64,000 nucleotides of DNA from VXOZ01 sp965220045 (GCA_965220045.1 OZ244803.1:1860001-1924000), one strand, 5' to 3'; positions 53,038-62,332 are shown, counted from the stretch's first letter. Numbers and translations are program-made. The notes: generated by a model not told the origin, from the sequence alone.

Positions 53038-53078
53038 AGCAACGTGCCGCTTTCTACAATGGAGAGCGGCACGTTGCT
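53038..53078. terminator. Hairpin after paralogue A
   Basis: A perfect 14-bp inverted repeat (AGCAACGTGCCGCT / AGCGGCACGTTGCT) with a 13-base loop between convergent genes. No T-run on either side. Likely serves both genes as a Rho-assisted or mRNA-end hairpin. Confidence 0.58.
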
Positions 53079-53163
53079 ACTTGCGTGCTTGGACCTACAC
53101 TGCAAGGAGACCCTAGTAGCTTGCGACTGCCACCTGAACCAAACCGGACTGCACCGGAAACCT

Positions 53164-54558
53164 TCACACGGCAGTTCCCAAAGCCAGCCGGACCGGTGCC
53201 TGCAGGAAAAAGACGCCCTGCTGCCGCTGTTCGCCAGAGAGTTGCCCCCGCGGATCGCAGACAACCACCAGGCTATCCTTGCCTTCCGGAATGCGGAACG
53301 GCAGATCACACACTGCTTGCTCGCGTCCCACCACTCTAGGCAATAGTGCGTGGCCCAGTTGCACGCCGCCGCCCTCATCGAGCGGCCCGTCAAAGACCAT
53401 CACGGCCACGTCGTGGGCGTCGATAACGCCGGTGTTCGCCACAGTGACACGCAATCGGCCAATTTCCCGGTCCAATTCAGATACTCCGACCGCAGCAATC
53501 CCGAGCTCGCACTCCACGCGGTCAATTGACACGGCTGCGTGCGCATCGATAAGGCCGTGGCCCATGAACGGATTCCAGCCGCTGCCACCTGCCGGTTGAG
53601 TGGCTGTATTGCGTATAACCATCCTGACGTGCTCGGCCGACAGGCCAGGATGCCGCGACCAGACAAGCGCTGCCAGACCGGAAACGTGCCCGATCGCCAT
53701 GCAGCCGCCCGACCACTCCGCATAGCCGCCGTGCTCGCCCGTAATCGTACTCAAGACCCCATATTCCGCTTGGGGATGAACACCCAGCGTCGCCGCCATG
53801 ACATCATCTTCCGCCAGCGGCAGGATGCGCCGCGAGGGGTCTTTGGCAAGGTCATAGCCGCGCCAGCCGGACGGCGCCGCGACCTCCGTGAGGTCGCCGT
53901 AGTCGCTGAAGTCCGCCATGCGACCGCTCTTGTCCGCGGAAGCTACGTTGACCACGCCCGGGCAGAGCGCCGGATACTTGGCAACGTTATGGGCTTGATT
54001 ACCACCGGTTGCATTGATGATCAAGACGTCGTGCTGCTGCGCATAGACGCATGCCTCCCAGAGATCCTCGGAGTGCGGCGGGGTCCACGCGCTGTAGACC
54101 GTGGGCAGGCCGTGCTTGACGGTGTACATGTAGCCCACATCGCTGAGATTGATGACGCGCGCGCCATTGTCCACGGCAAACCGGATCCCACGCGCGAGCT
54201 CGCCGTCGTGGTACGTATTGACCCGCACAGGGAGAATGCGGCACTCCGGCGCGACCCCGGCAACGCCGATGCCGTTGTCGGCGCGCGCGGCAATAATGCC
54301 GCAAATGTGGGTGCCGTGATCGGTTGAGTCCTTATGTTTGCGCGGCCGAGAAGTGTCCTCAAAGCTGTCGTCATCGTCCCACAGGTCCCAGCCCGGCTGG
54401 AATTGGCCGTCCAGATCGGGATGCCCCACATCCATGCCCTTCTCGATGACGGCTACCACCACGTCCGGGCTGCCGCGCGTTGTCTCCCAGGCGTCAGGGG
54501 CCTTAATGAGCTGCAATCCCCATTGCTGTGCAAACAGTGGATCATTAACTGGCACCAT
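53164..54558 (-). CDS. Subtilase-fold (S8) protein with altered catalytic triad
   Basis: A 464-residue protein without a signal peptide. Residues 1-330 follow the subtilase fold: VVVAVIEKGMDVGHPDLDG, DHGTHICGIIAARADN with His81, the oxyanion region TGGNQAH, ADFSDYG, and SGGCMAIGHVSGLAAL. The usual catalytic Asp is Glu39 and the usual Ser is Cys286 (GTSMA-type motif reads GGCMA), both confirmed at codon level (GAG and TGC). The C-terminal ~115 residues look like a CARDB/Ig-like beta domain. It may be a pseudo-protease or a cysteine-type variant. It lies opposite two paralogous solute-binding protein genes. Confidence 0.78.
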   Translation of the reverse strand: MVPVNDPLFAQQWGLQLIKAPDAWETTRGSPDVVVAVIEKGMDVGHPDLDGQFQPGWDLWDDDDSFEDTSRPRKHKDSTDHGTHICGIIAARADNGIGVAGVAPECRILPVRVNTYHDGELARGIRFAVDNGARVINLSDVGYMYTVKHGLPTVYSAWTPPHSEDLWEACVYAQQHDVLIINATGGNQAHNVAKYPALCPGVVNVASADKSGRMADFSDYGDLTEVAAPSGWRGYDLAKDPSRRILPLAEDDVMAATLGVHPQAEYGVLSTITGEHGGYAEWSGGCMAIGHVSGLAALVWSRHPGLSAEHVRMVIRNTATQPAGGSGWNPFMGHGLIDAHAAVSIDRVECELGIAAVGVSELDREIGRLRVTVANTGVIDAHDVAVMVFDGPLDEGGGVQLGHALLPRVVGREQAVCDLPFRIPEGKDSLVVVCDPRGQLSGEQRQQGVFFLQAPVRLALGTAV

Positions 54559-54893
54559 AGTCGTGTTCCTTGGTTAGCGCTAGGCGCATGGCTTGCCCTT
54601 AGTGTAAACAGATAGTTGCTGGGGTGGCTCGACACGCACTTACTATGAATTGGTTCAGTAAACTTGTCAATCCTGTAGAACGTGAATTCTGCACTTTACT
54701 TGACGACAAGGATTAGGATAGTACACTATCGTTATGAAGAACCGCGATTTACAGAGCGCCAACTCTGTGCGTTACGGAAGGGGGTTACCGTATACGACTC
54801 TGGCAGAACTGAGTTCACTTGGGTTCGCTAAGTGCTCAATACTCGTTTTGGCGACCCGAAAGATTCAATCCAAAGTGCAAGAGAGGGCAAGAA
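54559..54893. other. Intergenic region with promoter
   Basis: 335 bp between the subtilase-like and paralogue B genes, which diverge. Holds the promoter listed next; no other element recognised. Confidence 0.5.
54700..54727 (+). promoter_or_regulatory. Possible promoter for paralogue B
   Basis: TTGACG (54700-54705) and TACACT (54722-54727) are separated by 16 bp and lie about 165 bp ahead of the start at 54894. Both hexamers are near consensus. Confidence 0.38.
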
Positions 54894-56336
54894 ATGTCAT
54901 TTGCACGTAGTCGCATTACGCGTCGGCGCATGCTCGCAGGTACCGGCGGCGTGTTCGGCGCCATCGCCCTGGCGGCGTGCGGCACAGCCATGCCGGCGGA
55001 TTCCGGTGACATGCCGGAGCAGAAGGATGAGGCGCCTGCAGCCGAAGAGCAGAAGCCGGCCGAAAAGGTATTGGTGTCGGTCAGGTGGATCTCCAACGAT
55101 CTCACCCTCGTTGAGCCATTCTACGAGAATCTCGTTGTGGCGCGCTTCTACGAGAACTACGACAACATCGAGCTTGATTGGGTAGGCGACACCTACCGCG
55201 ACACCATGAGCCAGCTCAATACGCAGTTGGCCGCCGGGGACGCGCCCGACGTCTTCCACAACGACGGCGTCTTCTTCGCGCGCAACCGTGACGCGGGGTT
55301 TGCCCGGTCACTTACTGAGTACACCAAGCGTGACGCCGCGCTGCTCGAGGGCATTCGCGGCCCCGAGTTCTTCAGCGATGAGAAGCAGGATGTCTACGGT
55401 GTCTGCATGGGCGTCGGCTGCTCGGCCTTTGCGTACAACACCGACATCTTCGACCGCATGGGCATCAACCGCCTGCCCGCCGAAGGCATCGACTGGAATC
55501 CGGGCGACGGCGGCACGTTGCTGGAGATCGCTTCCGACATTACCGCCAAGGGTGAGAACGAAGATCCCAAGATCTGGGGTTTCTTCAACAACAAGCAAAT
55601 CACCTTTGACGTGCTGGGCATGTTGCTCCAGAACGGCACGAACTTCCTGACCGATGACTACCGCCGTTCACGCATACACGAGCCGGAATTTGTCGCGGTA
55701 ATCCAGTTCCTGTGGGACCTTGAATTCAAGTATCGGGTCTCGCCAAATCCCGATGATATTGCAGAGTTCAATGCCGGCATTCCCGAAGGCTCCGGTTACC
55801 ACGGACCCTTTGCCTGGCAGCGGGCAGCCATGATGAACCTCGGCCTCGGCCAGTCCGGTTCCTGGGGTTCGCCGGAACCCGAAAAACTGCCAATCGAAGC
55901 GGTGCAGTTCATCAATGGTCCTGCTAACAGCAAAGTGCCTGGCGGCGGACGTGTGGTAGAGATGTGGGGCAGCACCGAAGTGCCTGACGAGGCCTGGGAA
56001 GTGATGAAGTTCCCGTTGGTCGACCATGAGGTCCAGGTTGGGGTCTTCTCCATCCTGCGGGACGGCCTGCCGGCCAACACCAACACGTGGGACGATCCGC
56101 GACTGCTCGAGAAGAGCGGCCGCCCGCCGCGTGAGGTTGAGGCCTACATGGCGCCGCTCAGGGAAGGCCGCGGCCAGTACTGGCAAGTCAACGGCGTGTG
56201 GCTGGAGTGGATCCGCGCATTCCGTGGCCAGCAGGCCCGAGCGTGGGCGCAGGAAGTCACCGTCGAGGAAGCCATGCGCGAGGCGAGTAATCTTGCGCAA
56301 GCTCACCTGGACGAGTACTACGCCGACCAAGGATAG
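54894..56336 (+). CDS. Extracellular solute-binding protein, Tat lipoprotein (paralogue B)
   Basis: A 480-residue lipoprotein with ITRRRMLAGTGG (Arg at 10-12) and ALAACG lipobox (Cys29). The start at 54894 has GAGGGCAAG upstream and gives the proper leader; a longer frame does not. Its mature domain parallels paralogue A nearly throughout, sharing for example RISNDLTLVEPFYENLV-type, DVFHNDGVFFARN and LLQNGTNFLTDDYRRSRI segments. The pair suggests a tandem duplication now separated by the subtilase-like gene. A strong terminator follows. Confidence 0.89.
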   Translation: MSFARSRITRRRMLAGTGGVFGAIALAACGTAMPADSGDMPEQKDEAPAAEEQKPAEKVLVSVRWISNDLTLVEPFYENLVVARFYENYDNIELDWVGDTYRDTMSQLNTQLAAGDAPDVFHNDGVFFARNRDAGFARSLTEYTKRDAALLEGIRGPEFFSDEKQDVYGVCMGVGCSAFAYNTDIFDRMGINRLPAEGIDWNPGDGGTLLEIASDITAKGENEDPKIWGFFNNKQITFDVLGMLLQNGTNFLTDDYRRSRIHEPEFVAVIQFLWDLEFKYRVSPNPDDIAEFNAGIPEGSGYHGPFAWQRAAMMNLGLGQSGSWGSPEPEKLPIEAVQFINGPANSKVPGGGRVVEMWGSTEVPDEAWEVMKFPLVDHEVQVGVFSILRDGLPANTNTWDDPRLLEKSGRPPREVEAYMAPLREGRGQYWQVNGVWLEWIRAFRGQQARAWAQEVTVEEAMREASNLAQAHLDEYYADQG

Positions 56337-56358
56337 TATTCTGTCAAATTGGCGAACA

Positions 56359-56397
56359 AACGAGGAGGGTCGTACGACCCTCCTCGTTGCTTTTTGT
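56359..56397 (+). terminator. Rho-independent terminator of paralogue B
   Basis: A perfect 14+14 bp palindrome centred on GTCGTACGAC (56360-56387) followed by TGCTTTTTG, 23 bp after the stop. Strong stem plus T-run. Confidence 0.88.
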
Positions 56398-56565
56398 GTG
56401 ACCTACTACTTTCATCCAGTGGCCCTGACATGGCTGGAACATACAGGATCGCTGGAACTAGACGGTGTTTCTTACGACAAAAACGTATGCAAGCATACAG
56501 ACGAACGCGGAAGTCTGCGGTATCCTAGCCATAGACAGCATGCAGTCAACGGTACCAGGAGCGCC

Positions 56566-56634
56566 GACCGTTCATGTCATAGAGCACAAACCGTTCATGT
56601 CGGTGAGTGCTGACGGTTCATGTCATTTCGAGCG
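56566..56634. repeat. Three direct repeats with 23-bp period upstream of ccdA
   Basis: GTTCATGTC occurs at 56570-56578, 56593-56601 and 56616-56624, exactly 23 bp apart, with flanking bases partly conserved (ACCGTTCATGTC). About 190 bp ahead of ccdA. The regular spacing, about two helical turns, may mean a regulator binding array, or repeat decay of the GTCATTTC element at its right end. Confidence 0.5.
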
Positions 56635-56824
56635 TAGCGAGAAATCTCGTACGAGGGATTAAATTATCAATACCGATTTCTCCCCTTGGATTGACAGACG
56701 GAACAAGTCCGTTACACGCCAGAATTGCTTGCATCAGCGTAGGCTACAGTGAAGATATCTATTCCTGCGAACGCGTTCCGCTCATGCGGCAGTAACCGCG
56801 TTTCAGCAGGAGGATAGCAGCAAC

Positions 56825-57538
56825 ATGACGCCACTTCTTACCGCCCTCATCGCCTTCGGCGCCGGCATAGCCTCATTTCTTTCGCCTTGCGTTCTGCCGC
56901 TCGTGCCGGCCTATATCGGTCACCTGGCGGGTACGAGCGTCTCCGAAGAGCAGGACGCGCAAGCGACGATGCGCACGGTTGCCCACGCGGCCTTCTTTGT
57001 GCTTGGGTTTTCAGCCGTTTTCGTCGTGCTTTGGGCCTCAATCGGCCTCTTGGGCTGGGCTATTCAGGGCTACACCTTCTACTTGCGCTATATCGGCGGG
57101 GCTATTCTCGTTGTATTGGGCCTCCATGTTGCCGGAGTATTTCGCGTGCGCTGGCTGAATCAGGAGCGGCGCGTCTACGTCAACCGCAGCCGTCCGCGCA
57201 GCTACCTCACCTCGTGGCTTGTGGGGATCACGTTCGCGGCAGGGTGGACCCCTTGCATCGGCCCTATTCTCGCCGGCATCATCGCGCTCGCCACCACACG
57301 TGACACGGTCGGTCAGGGATCGTTGCTCCTGGCGCTCTATTCTGCCGGGCTGGGCATCCCCTTCCTGTTGACGGCGATCGGTCTGTCCCGCGCGGTGCCA
57401 ATCTTGCGTTGGATGAACCGCCATGCCCACACCGTGGAAGTGGTCAGCGGCGGCTTGCTAATCGTGATAGGCGTCATGCTGTTTACGAACACGTTTGCAC
57501 TGCTTAACGCCTACTTTGCGTGGATACCCGTCTTCTAA
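56825..57538 (+). CDS. ccdA: Cytochrome c biogenesis / thiol-disulfide transporter CcdA
   Basis: A 237-residue membrane protein with six predicted spans and the CcdA signature: the first-span Cys in SFLSPCVLPLVPAYIG and the fourth-span Cys in GWTPCIGPILAGI, the pair that shuttles reducing equivalents. HLAG follows the first motif. CcdA passes electrons from cytoplasmic thioredoxin to extracytoplasmic thiol proteins for cytochrome c or disulfide-related work. No partner thioredoxin gene is adjacent. It has AGCAGGAGG-type site upstream and is followed by a hairpin shared with the next convergent gene. Confidence 0.93.
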   Translation: MTPLLTALIAFGAGIASFLSPCVLPLVPAYIGHLAGTSVSEEQDAQATMRTVAHAAFFVLGFSAVFVVLWASIGLLGWAIQGYTFYLRYIGGAILVVLGLHVAGVFRVRWLNQERRVYVNRSRPRSYLTSWLVGITFAAGWTPCIGPILAGIIALATTRDTVGQGSLLLALYSAGLGIPFLLTAIGLSRAVPILRWMNRHAHTVEVVSGGLLIVIGVMLFTNTFALLNAYFAWIPVF

Positions 57539-57571
57539 GCGACGGCGTGACAAAGTCCGCTTCGTCCGGTA

Positions 57572-57592
57572 GCGCAGGTTTGCAACCTGCGC
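57572..57592. repeat. Palindromic GCGCAGGTT-TGC-AACCTGCGC element
   Basis: A perfect 9-bp inverted repeat with a 3-base centre, 33 bp after the ccdA stop. Elements of the 'GGTAGCGCAGGTTTGCAACC' kind recur in similar genomes (from memory); here it precedes the real terminator hairpin. Confidence 0.5.
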
Positions 57593-57640
57593 CCATGGGT
57601 GGTGGAAGCCACGCGAGCGCACGCCACTAACCAAAAACGA

Positions 57641-57671
57641 AAAAGCGCGGGAACAATGTTCCCACGCTTTT
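57641..57671. terminator. Bidirectional terminator between ccdA and the molybdoenzyme
   Basis: Stem AAAAGCG-C-GGGAAC / GTTCCC-A-CGCTTTT with a 3-base loop. Its A and T ends give T-runs on both strands, fitting both convergent genes. Confidence 0.82.
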
Positions 57672-57700
57672 GTTTCAGTCCCGCTTTACCCTTGACCCCA

Positions 57701-60484
57701 TCAAGGAACGCGATACACCTCCGTCGCGGGCTTCACCGGACGCGGGATCCACAACGGACGGCGCAGCGCATTCGAACCCTCGGCCGGCCGGGTCTTCTTG
57801 AGCCACTCCAGATAGACTTCGTACGACTTGTTCGTGTCTACGAAGACATCCCCGTATTGATCGTCCGCTCCAGCCGTCTCGACACGCACCTTCTGGTGCC
57901 AGCAGTGCATGCCGCTCACCGGATCCGGGTGGACAGGGAATGTCATATTCTGATGCACTCCCGATTCCTTCCACCAGATGCGCTCCGAATCGGGATCGTC
58001 ACTCTTGAAGGGTCCGACCCCTTCGAGCTGCCGCATGAACCACTGACCCTCACCGACACTCTTGAAATCAACGTGCGCCGTAGACCAGCGCTCGCCGCCG
58101 TTCTCTTTGGAAAGGCGCCAGCGCCCCAAGTGGTGCGAGCACGCCACGATGCCGGGCCGAATGCCTTCCGTCACCCAGACGCGGATGACAAAGTAGCCGA
58201 TCTCGGTATTGACCCGCGCCAAGGCGCCAGTTTCGAACTCCAGCCGCTCGGCGTCCTGCGGATGCACCCACAGCGGATTGGTATGCGATATCTCATAGAG
58301 CCACTTGGCATTGCCGGCGCGTGTATGGATTAGCGTCGGCAGGCGGAACGTCGGCAAAAGAACGTACTCACCCTTACCGTGGTCGATGTTCTCTCGATGT
58401 ACGTGACTCTTGATGTACGTCGGCACTGCATACTCCGACCACTTAAATTCCTTCAAGGTGTCGGAAAAGAACTCCAACTTACGCGAAGGCGTATGGAATC
58501 CTTCAACCGCTGTGCCGTCCACCTCTACCCCAAGCACCTCGCCATTGTTGCGCACCAGACCGGTCTCGGAGTCAACTTCGGCGCCGTCGAGGTCCTCAGG
58601 CGACAGCGGATTCTCATGCACCGCGTACGTATCGCGCTTCACTTCGAATGCGCCGTACTTGCGCATGTAGGCTAGTGGCGAAAGGTCTTCATTCGCCGCC
58701 GCCTCGGGCAGTCCCGGCACGCTATTCTCGAAAATCCACTGGTAGTATTCGCTGATGGTGAGCTTCTCACCGGGCCGGTACGGCGATTCAAAGAATTCGC
58801 GCACGCCCAAGCTGCCGTCGGGATCGATACGCCACGAGAGCTCGATCCAGAACTCGTCCTCTTCCCACACTTCGCCGGGGTTCGCTTCGTAGGTGAATTC
58901 CACGGCATCGCCCAGCTTTTCACGCGCCACGCGCATTACCGGTTGGCGGAAGGCGATCCATGCGCCCGCCTGGGTCTCCTGGCTCATGAGATCATGGCGT
59001 TCAGCGCCGTTGCCCATGGGCAGTACATAGTCCGCGAACCACGCCGTCTCGCTCCACACCGGCGTCAGCGCGGCGTGCACGCCGACTTTCTCTTCGTCGC
59101 CTAGCATCTCAATCCACGAAGCGCCGTCAGGATTTGTCCACACCGGGTTGTAGACGCGGGTGAAGTACGTGTCCACCTTGCCGCGCCCCTCTTTGAGGAA
59201 GTGCGGGAGCAGGATGCTCATTTCGTGGTGGGCCAGCGGGTACTCCCGCGGCCAGAGGAGTTCGCTCCAGACCTGCTGGGGCGGCGGCTTGATGTAGGGA
59301 GCGGGGGCGAATTTATTCCAGCTATTGGGCGACGTGCCCCCACGGGTGCCGATGCTGCCGGTCAATACCCCAAGAAATGTCAAGCAGCGGGAGACCTGCC
59401 AGCCGCCTTCATTGCCCGAGGCCGCGCTGCGCCACACGTGACTGGCGAAGGCGGTGCCTGCCGCCGCAATCTCGCGCGCTACGTCGACGATGACTGCAGC
59501 GTCCACGCCACTCTCTTGCTCGGCATATTCCGGCGTGAACGAAGAATAGAATTCCTTGATGGCGGCAATGAAATTGTCAAAGGTGGCTTCCGCGTCCGGA
59601 TGCTCGGTCCGCATGAATAGCTGCCAATTGAGCCACTTCTCCATGAAGTCGCGATTGTACCGGTCTTCCTGAAGAATGACGTTCGCCATGGCAAGCAATA
59701 TCGCCGGCTCGGAGCCCGGCCACGACGAGAGCCAGTAATCCGCCCGCGAGGCCGTGTTGGAAAGCCGCGTGTCGATCACAGCGATCTTGGCGCCGGAGAG
59801 TTTGCCCTCGATGATGCGCTGGGCATGGGGGTTAAAGTAGTGCCCCGTTTCCAGGTGGGCGCTGATCAGCAGCATGAATCGGGAATTCGCGTGGTCGGGC
59901 GACGGGCGGTCAGCGCCCTGCCACAGGGTATACCCCAGGCGAGCGGCGGACGAGCAGACGTTCGTATGGCTGTTGTGCCCGTCCACACCCCAGGCTTGCA
60001 ATACGCGATCCATGTAACCGTCGTGGCCGGGACGCCCGACGTGATACATGACCTCTGTGCGGCGGTCTTCCTGCAAGGCTTTACGGATACGCGCCGCCAA
60101 TGTGTCAAGCACTTCATCCCACGTGGTGCGCTCCCATTGACCGGAACCCCGCGGCCCGGTGCGCTTCATGGGATAGAGAATGCGTTCGGGATCGTGTACC
60201 TGGTTTATGGTCGCCGGACCCTTGGCGCAGTTGCGGCCGCGGCTGCCGGGGTGGGCGGGATTGCCCTCGAATTTGCGGATGCGCATATCCTCTTTGTCGA
60301 TATACGCCAGCAGTCCGCACGCCGCCTCGCAATTGAAGCACACGGTCGGCACGAGCATGTAGTTCTTGGAGACCCTCTGCGGCCACACTTCCGGATCGTA
60401 TTCGGTCCAGTCATCCCACTGGTCGACCGGCGGATAATTCGTCAGTTGGCCTGACTCCGGAAACTGGGAATCGAAAACCGACAT
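57701..60484 (-). CDS. Molybdopterin-dependent oxidoreductase catalytic subunit (DMSO reductase superfamily)
   Basis: A 927-residue catalytic subunit of the complex iron-sulfur molybdoenzyme group. It has a [4Fe-4S] motif Cys49-x2-Cys52-x3-Cys56 and Cys86, then a probable Mo-ligand Cys177 in NVCSSAARLGY, as in NapA/formate dehydrogenase-type members. The molybdopterin-dinucleotide domain is recognisable at the C-terminus (SHTNPLWVHPQDAERLEFE, ARVNTEIGYFVIRVW). No Tat signal is present at the N-terminus, so it may face the cytoplasm. The substrate is unassigned; polysulfide, thiosulfate, arsenic or formate-type chemistry are all open. Its partner gene lies 19 bp upstream. Confidence 0.87.
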   Translation of the reverse strand: MSVFDSQFPESGQLTNYPPVDQWDDWTEYDPEVWPQRVSKNYMLVPTVCFNCEAACGLLAYIDKEDMRIRKFEGNPAHPGSRGRNCAKGPATINQVHDPERILYPMKRTGPRGSGQWERTTWDEVLDTLAARIRKALQEDRRTEVMYHVGRPGHDGYMDRVLQAWGVDGHNSHTNVCSSAARLGYTLWQGADRPSPDHANSRFMLLISAHLETGHYFNPHAQRIIEGKLSGAKIAVIDTRLSNTASRADYWLSSWPGSEPAILLAMANVILQEDRYNRDFMEKWLNWQLFMRTEHPDAEATFDNFIAAIKEFYSSFTPEYAEQESGVDAAVIVDVAREIAAAGTAFASHVWRSAASGNEGGWQVSRCLTFLGVLTGSIGTRGGTSPNSWNKFAPAPYIKPPPQQVWSELLWPREYPLAHHEMSILLPHFLKEGRGKVDTYFTRVYNPVWTNPDGASWIEMLGDEEKVGVHAALTPVWSETAWFADYVLPMGNGAERHDLMSQETQAGAWIAFRQPVMRVAREKLGDAVEFTYEANPGEVWEEDEFWIELSWRIDPDGSLGVREFFESPYRPGEKLTISEYYQWIFENSVPGLPEAAANEDLSPLAYMRKYGAFEVKRDTYAVHENPLSPEDLDGAEVDSETGLVRNNGEVLGVEVDGTAVEGFHTPSRKLEFFSDTLKEFKWSEYAVPTYIKSHVHRENIDHGKGEYVLLPTFRLPTLIHTRAGNAKWLYEISHTNPLWVHPQDAERLEFETGALARVNTEIGYFVIRVWVTEGIRPGIVACSHHLGRWRLSKENGGERWSTAHVDFKSVGEGQWFMRQLEGVGPFKSDDPDSERIWWKESGVHQNMTFPVHPDPVSGMHCWHQKVRVETAGADDQYGDVFVDTNKSYEVYLEWLKKTRPAEGSNALRRPLWIPRPVKPATEVYRVP

Positions 60485-60503
60485 TGCGCGGAATCTCCTA
60501 TCG

Positions 60504-62093
60504 CTAGCTCAGCGGCAGCGCTTGGCCAGCCTTTACCCAAACATCTTCAAATGCAAGAAGTCCCACGAGAGCACAGACGCCGGCCGCAGCGGCCACTGGC
60601 GCGTAGCCTCCCGAGGAAATCGCCAGCAGCATGGCAGCAGGCACCAAGTGCCCAATTAGCACGACGCCAATCCAGAAGCGCTGCGCAAAGCGGCCTCGCA
60701 GGATCATCTGCACGGACTTGGCCGCATCACTCGTGCCGTGCGGGAGCCAAAGCTCGCCGACCAAGATGATGAACAGATTACCCACCAAGCTCCACAGCAG
60801 TACCGTGCGCAGGAATTCCTGGGTCTGCTCTGTTGTCTCAACAACAACTCCAAGAATCGCCAGCGCCGCGGCGCCGGCCAGCGCCGCTTGCACCAGCAAG
60901 TGCACCGGCAACGCCGGACTTAGCCAAAGGTCGCGCGCTTTTGATTGCGCAAAGAGAAATCCCGTATAAATGGCGGCCAGAATCGCCAGGATTCCGCCCG
61001 GCCACCAGAGAATCTGAACGACTCCACCCGCTCCCAGTAGCGCGGCGAGAACGCTCAAACCTGCGACCACGCCGAAGAACAATAGGATGAATGTGCCGAT
61101 GGCGATCCATGAACGCCACTGCGGACGAATGAGTATAGTCAGGAACCGATCGGGTCGCTGGAGGTCCCAGACCAGCAGGCCGGCCGTGATTGCGAGGAAG
61201 ATCAAGGCCAGAATGGGGCCTCCCCAGGCCAGAAGCGGGTTATCGGCTACCAAACCCATAGTGAGGCCCGCCGCGGGCAACAGAAAGGCGCCGGCGGCAA
61301 TGGACTTCGTCCAAATGTAGGCGCTGACTTTCCAACCCCACGGCGACGGGTGTTCCACGTCATACACTGTCTTGGCGGATTTTGCCACCAAGTCCTGAAG
61401 CAGGGTTTCGCTATCTTCAATGATAGCCGCGCCGTTGCCGTTGGCATGGCCGTTGCCGTTGGTTGCGGTGCTGCCATTTGCGTTAGGCATTTCATTCCAT
61501 ATGCCGTAATCCTGGGCCGGTGTCGCCGCCGACGGGGTCAAAGTGCTTTCGTCGGCATCGATATAGAAGAGCTTCGGCACCGTGCCTTTTTCCGGCTTGC
61601 GCACCTGCACGGCTTCTCGTGAAATCAACTGGGAAATGTAGGTCGTGGGGTCGTCCAAGTCACCCGATACAATAGCCTGTGTCGGACACACGACCTGGCA
61701 GGAAGGCTCCAAGCCCACCTCCACACGATGGGCGCAGAAATTGCATTTGGCAGCCGTGTGCGTGTCGGGATCGATGTGCAAGGCATCATAGGGACACGCC
61801 TGCAAGCACGCCTTACAGCCGATACACCGCTCGGGATCGAAATCAACGATGCCATCCTGGTCGCGGCGGTAGAGCGCGGTGACGGGACAAGACGGTATGC
61901 AGGGCGCATCATCGCAGTGATTGCACCGGAGGACAGTAAAATGGCGGCGGTTGTTGGGAAACTGGCCCGTCTCAACGTACTTCACCCACGTACGGTAAAC
62001 ACCCAGCGGCACGTCATGCTCGGACTTGCACGCCACCGTGCACGCATGGCAACCGATACACTTGCGATTGTCGATGAGAAAGCCAAATCTCAT
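60504..62093 (-). CDS. Fused ferredoxin (DmsB/PsrB-like) and NrfD-like membrane subunit
   Basis: A 529-residue fusion. Residues 1-190 are a four-cluster [4Fe-4S] electron-transfer protein: CIGCHACTVAC, CNHCDDAPCIPSCP, CIGCKACLQACPYDAL and CNFCAHRVEVGLEPSCQVVCP. A Gly/Asn/Ala-rich linker (about residues 205-230, with ATNGNGHANGNG) follows. Residues ~265-520 hold eight or nine membrane spans of the NrfD/PsrC type (SIAAGAFLLPAAGLTMGLV onward). In related enzymes these are separate proteins. It probably passes electrons between the quinone pool and the catalytic subunit. The gene comes first in the two-gene operon. Confidence 0.88.
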   Translation of the reverse strand: MRFGFLIDNRKCIGCHACTVACKSEHDVPLGVYRTWVKYVETGQFPNNRRHFTVLRCNHCDDAPCIPSCPVTALYRRDQDGIVDFDPERCIGCKACLQACPYDALHIDPDTHTAAKCNFCAHRVEVGLEPSCQVVCPTQAIVSGDLDDPTTYISQLISREAVQVRKPEKGTVPKLFYIDADESTLTPSAATPAQDYGIWNEMPNANGSTATNGNGHANGNGAAIIEDSETLLQDLVAKSAKTVYDVEHPSPWGWKVSAYIWTKSIAAGAFLLPAAGLTMGLVADNPLLAWGGPILALIFLAITAGLLVWDLQRPDRFLTILIRPQWRSWIAIGTFILLFFGVVAGLSVLAALLGAGGVVQILWWPGGILAILAAIYTGFLFAQSKARDLWLSPALPVHLLVQAALAGAAALAILGVVVETTEQTQEFLRTVLLWSLVGNLFIILVGELWLPHGTSDAAKSVQMILRGRFAQRFWIGVVLIGHLVPAAMLLAISSGGYAPVAAAAGVCALVGLLAFEDVWVKAGQALPLS

Positions 62094-62332
62094 GCAGGTT
62101 CCTCATACATACTAGGGCGTCAGTTCGTTGCCCAATTATACAACAGTGCTTACCGCGCTACCACTCGACACGCCCCAAGTGGACGATGCCGCCTCCAATA
62201 GCTACTGAGAGGCAAGATAGGCCGGCTGCACACTCTCGCCGGCAACACAGGAGCGAACTAGACGCTGCGGAGTCATCCACGCCGCGTTGGGGCGGTTTCA
62301 CCTATTCCAACGAAGCTCTAATTGCCCGGACG

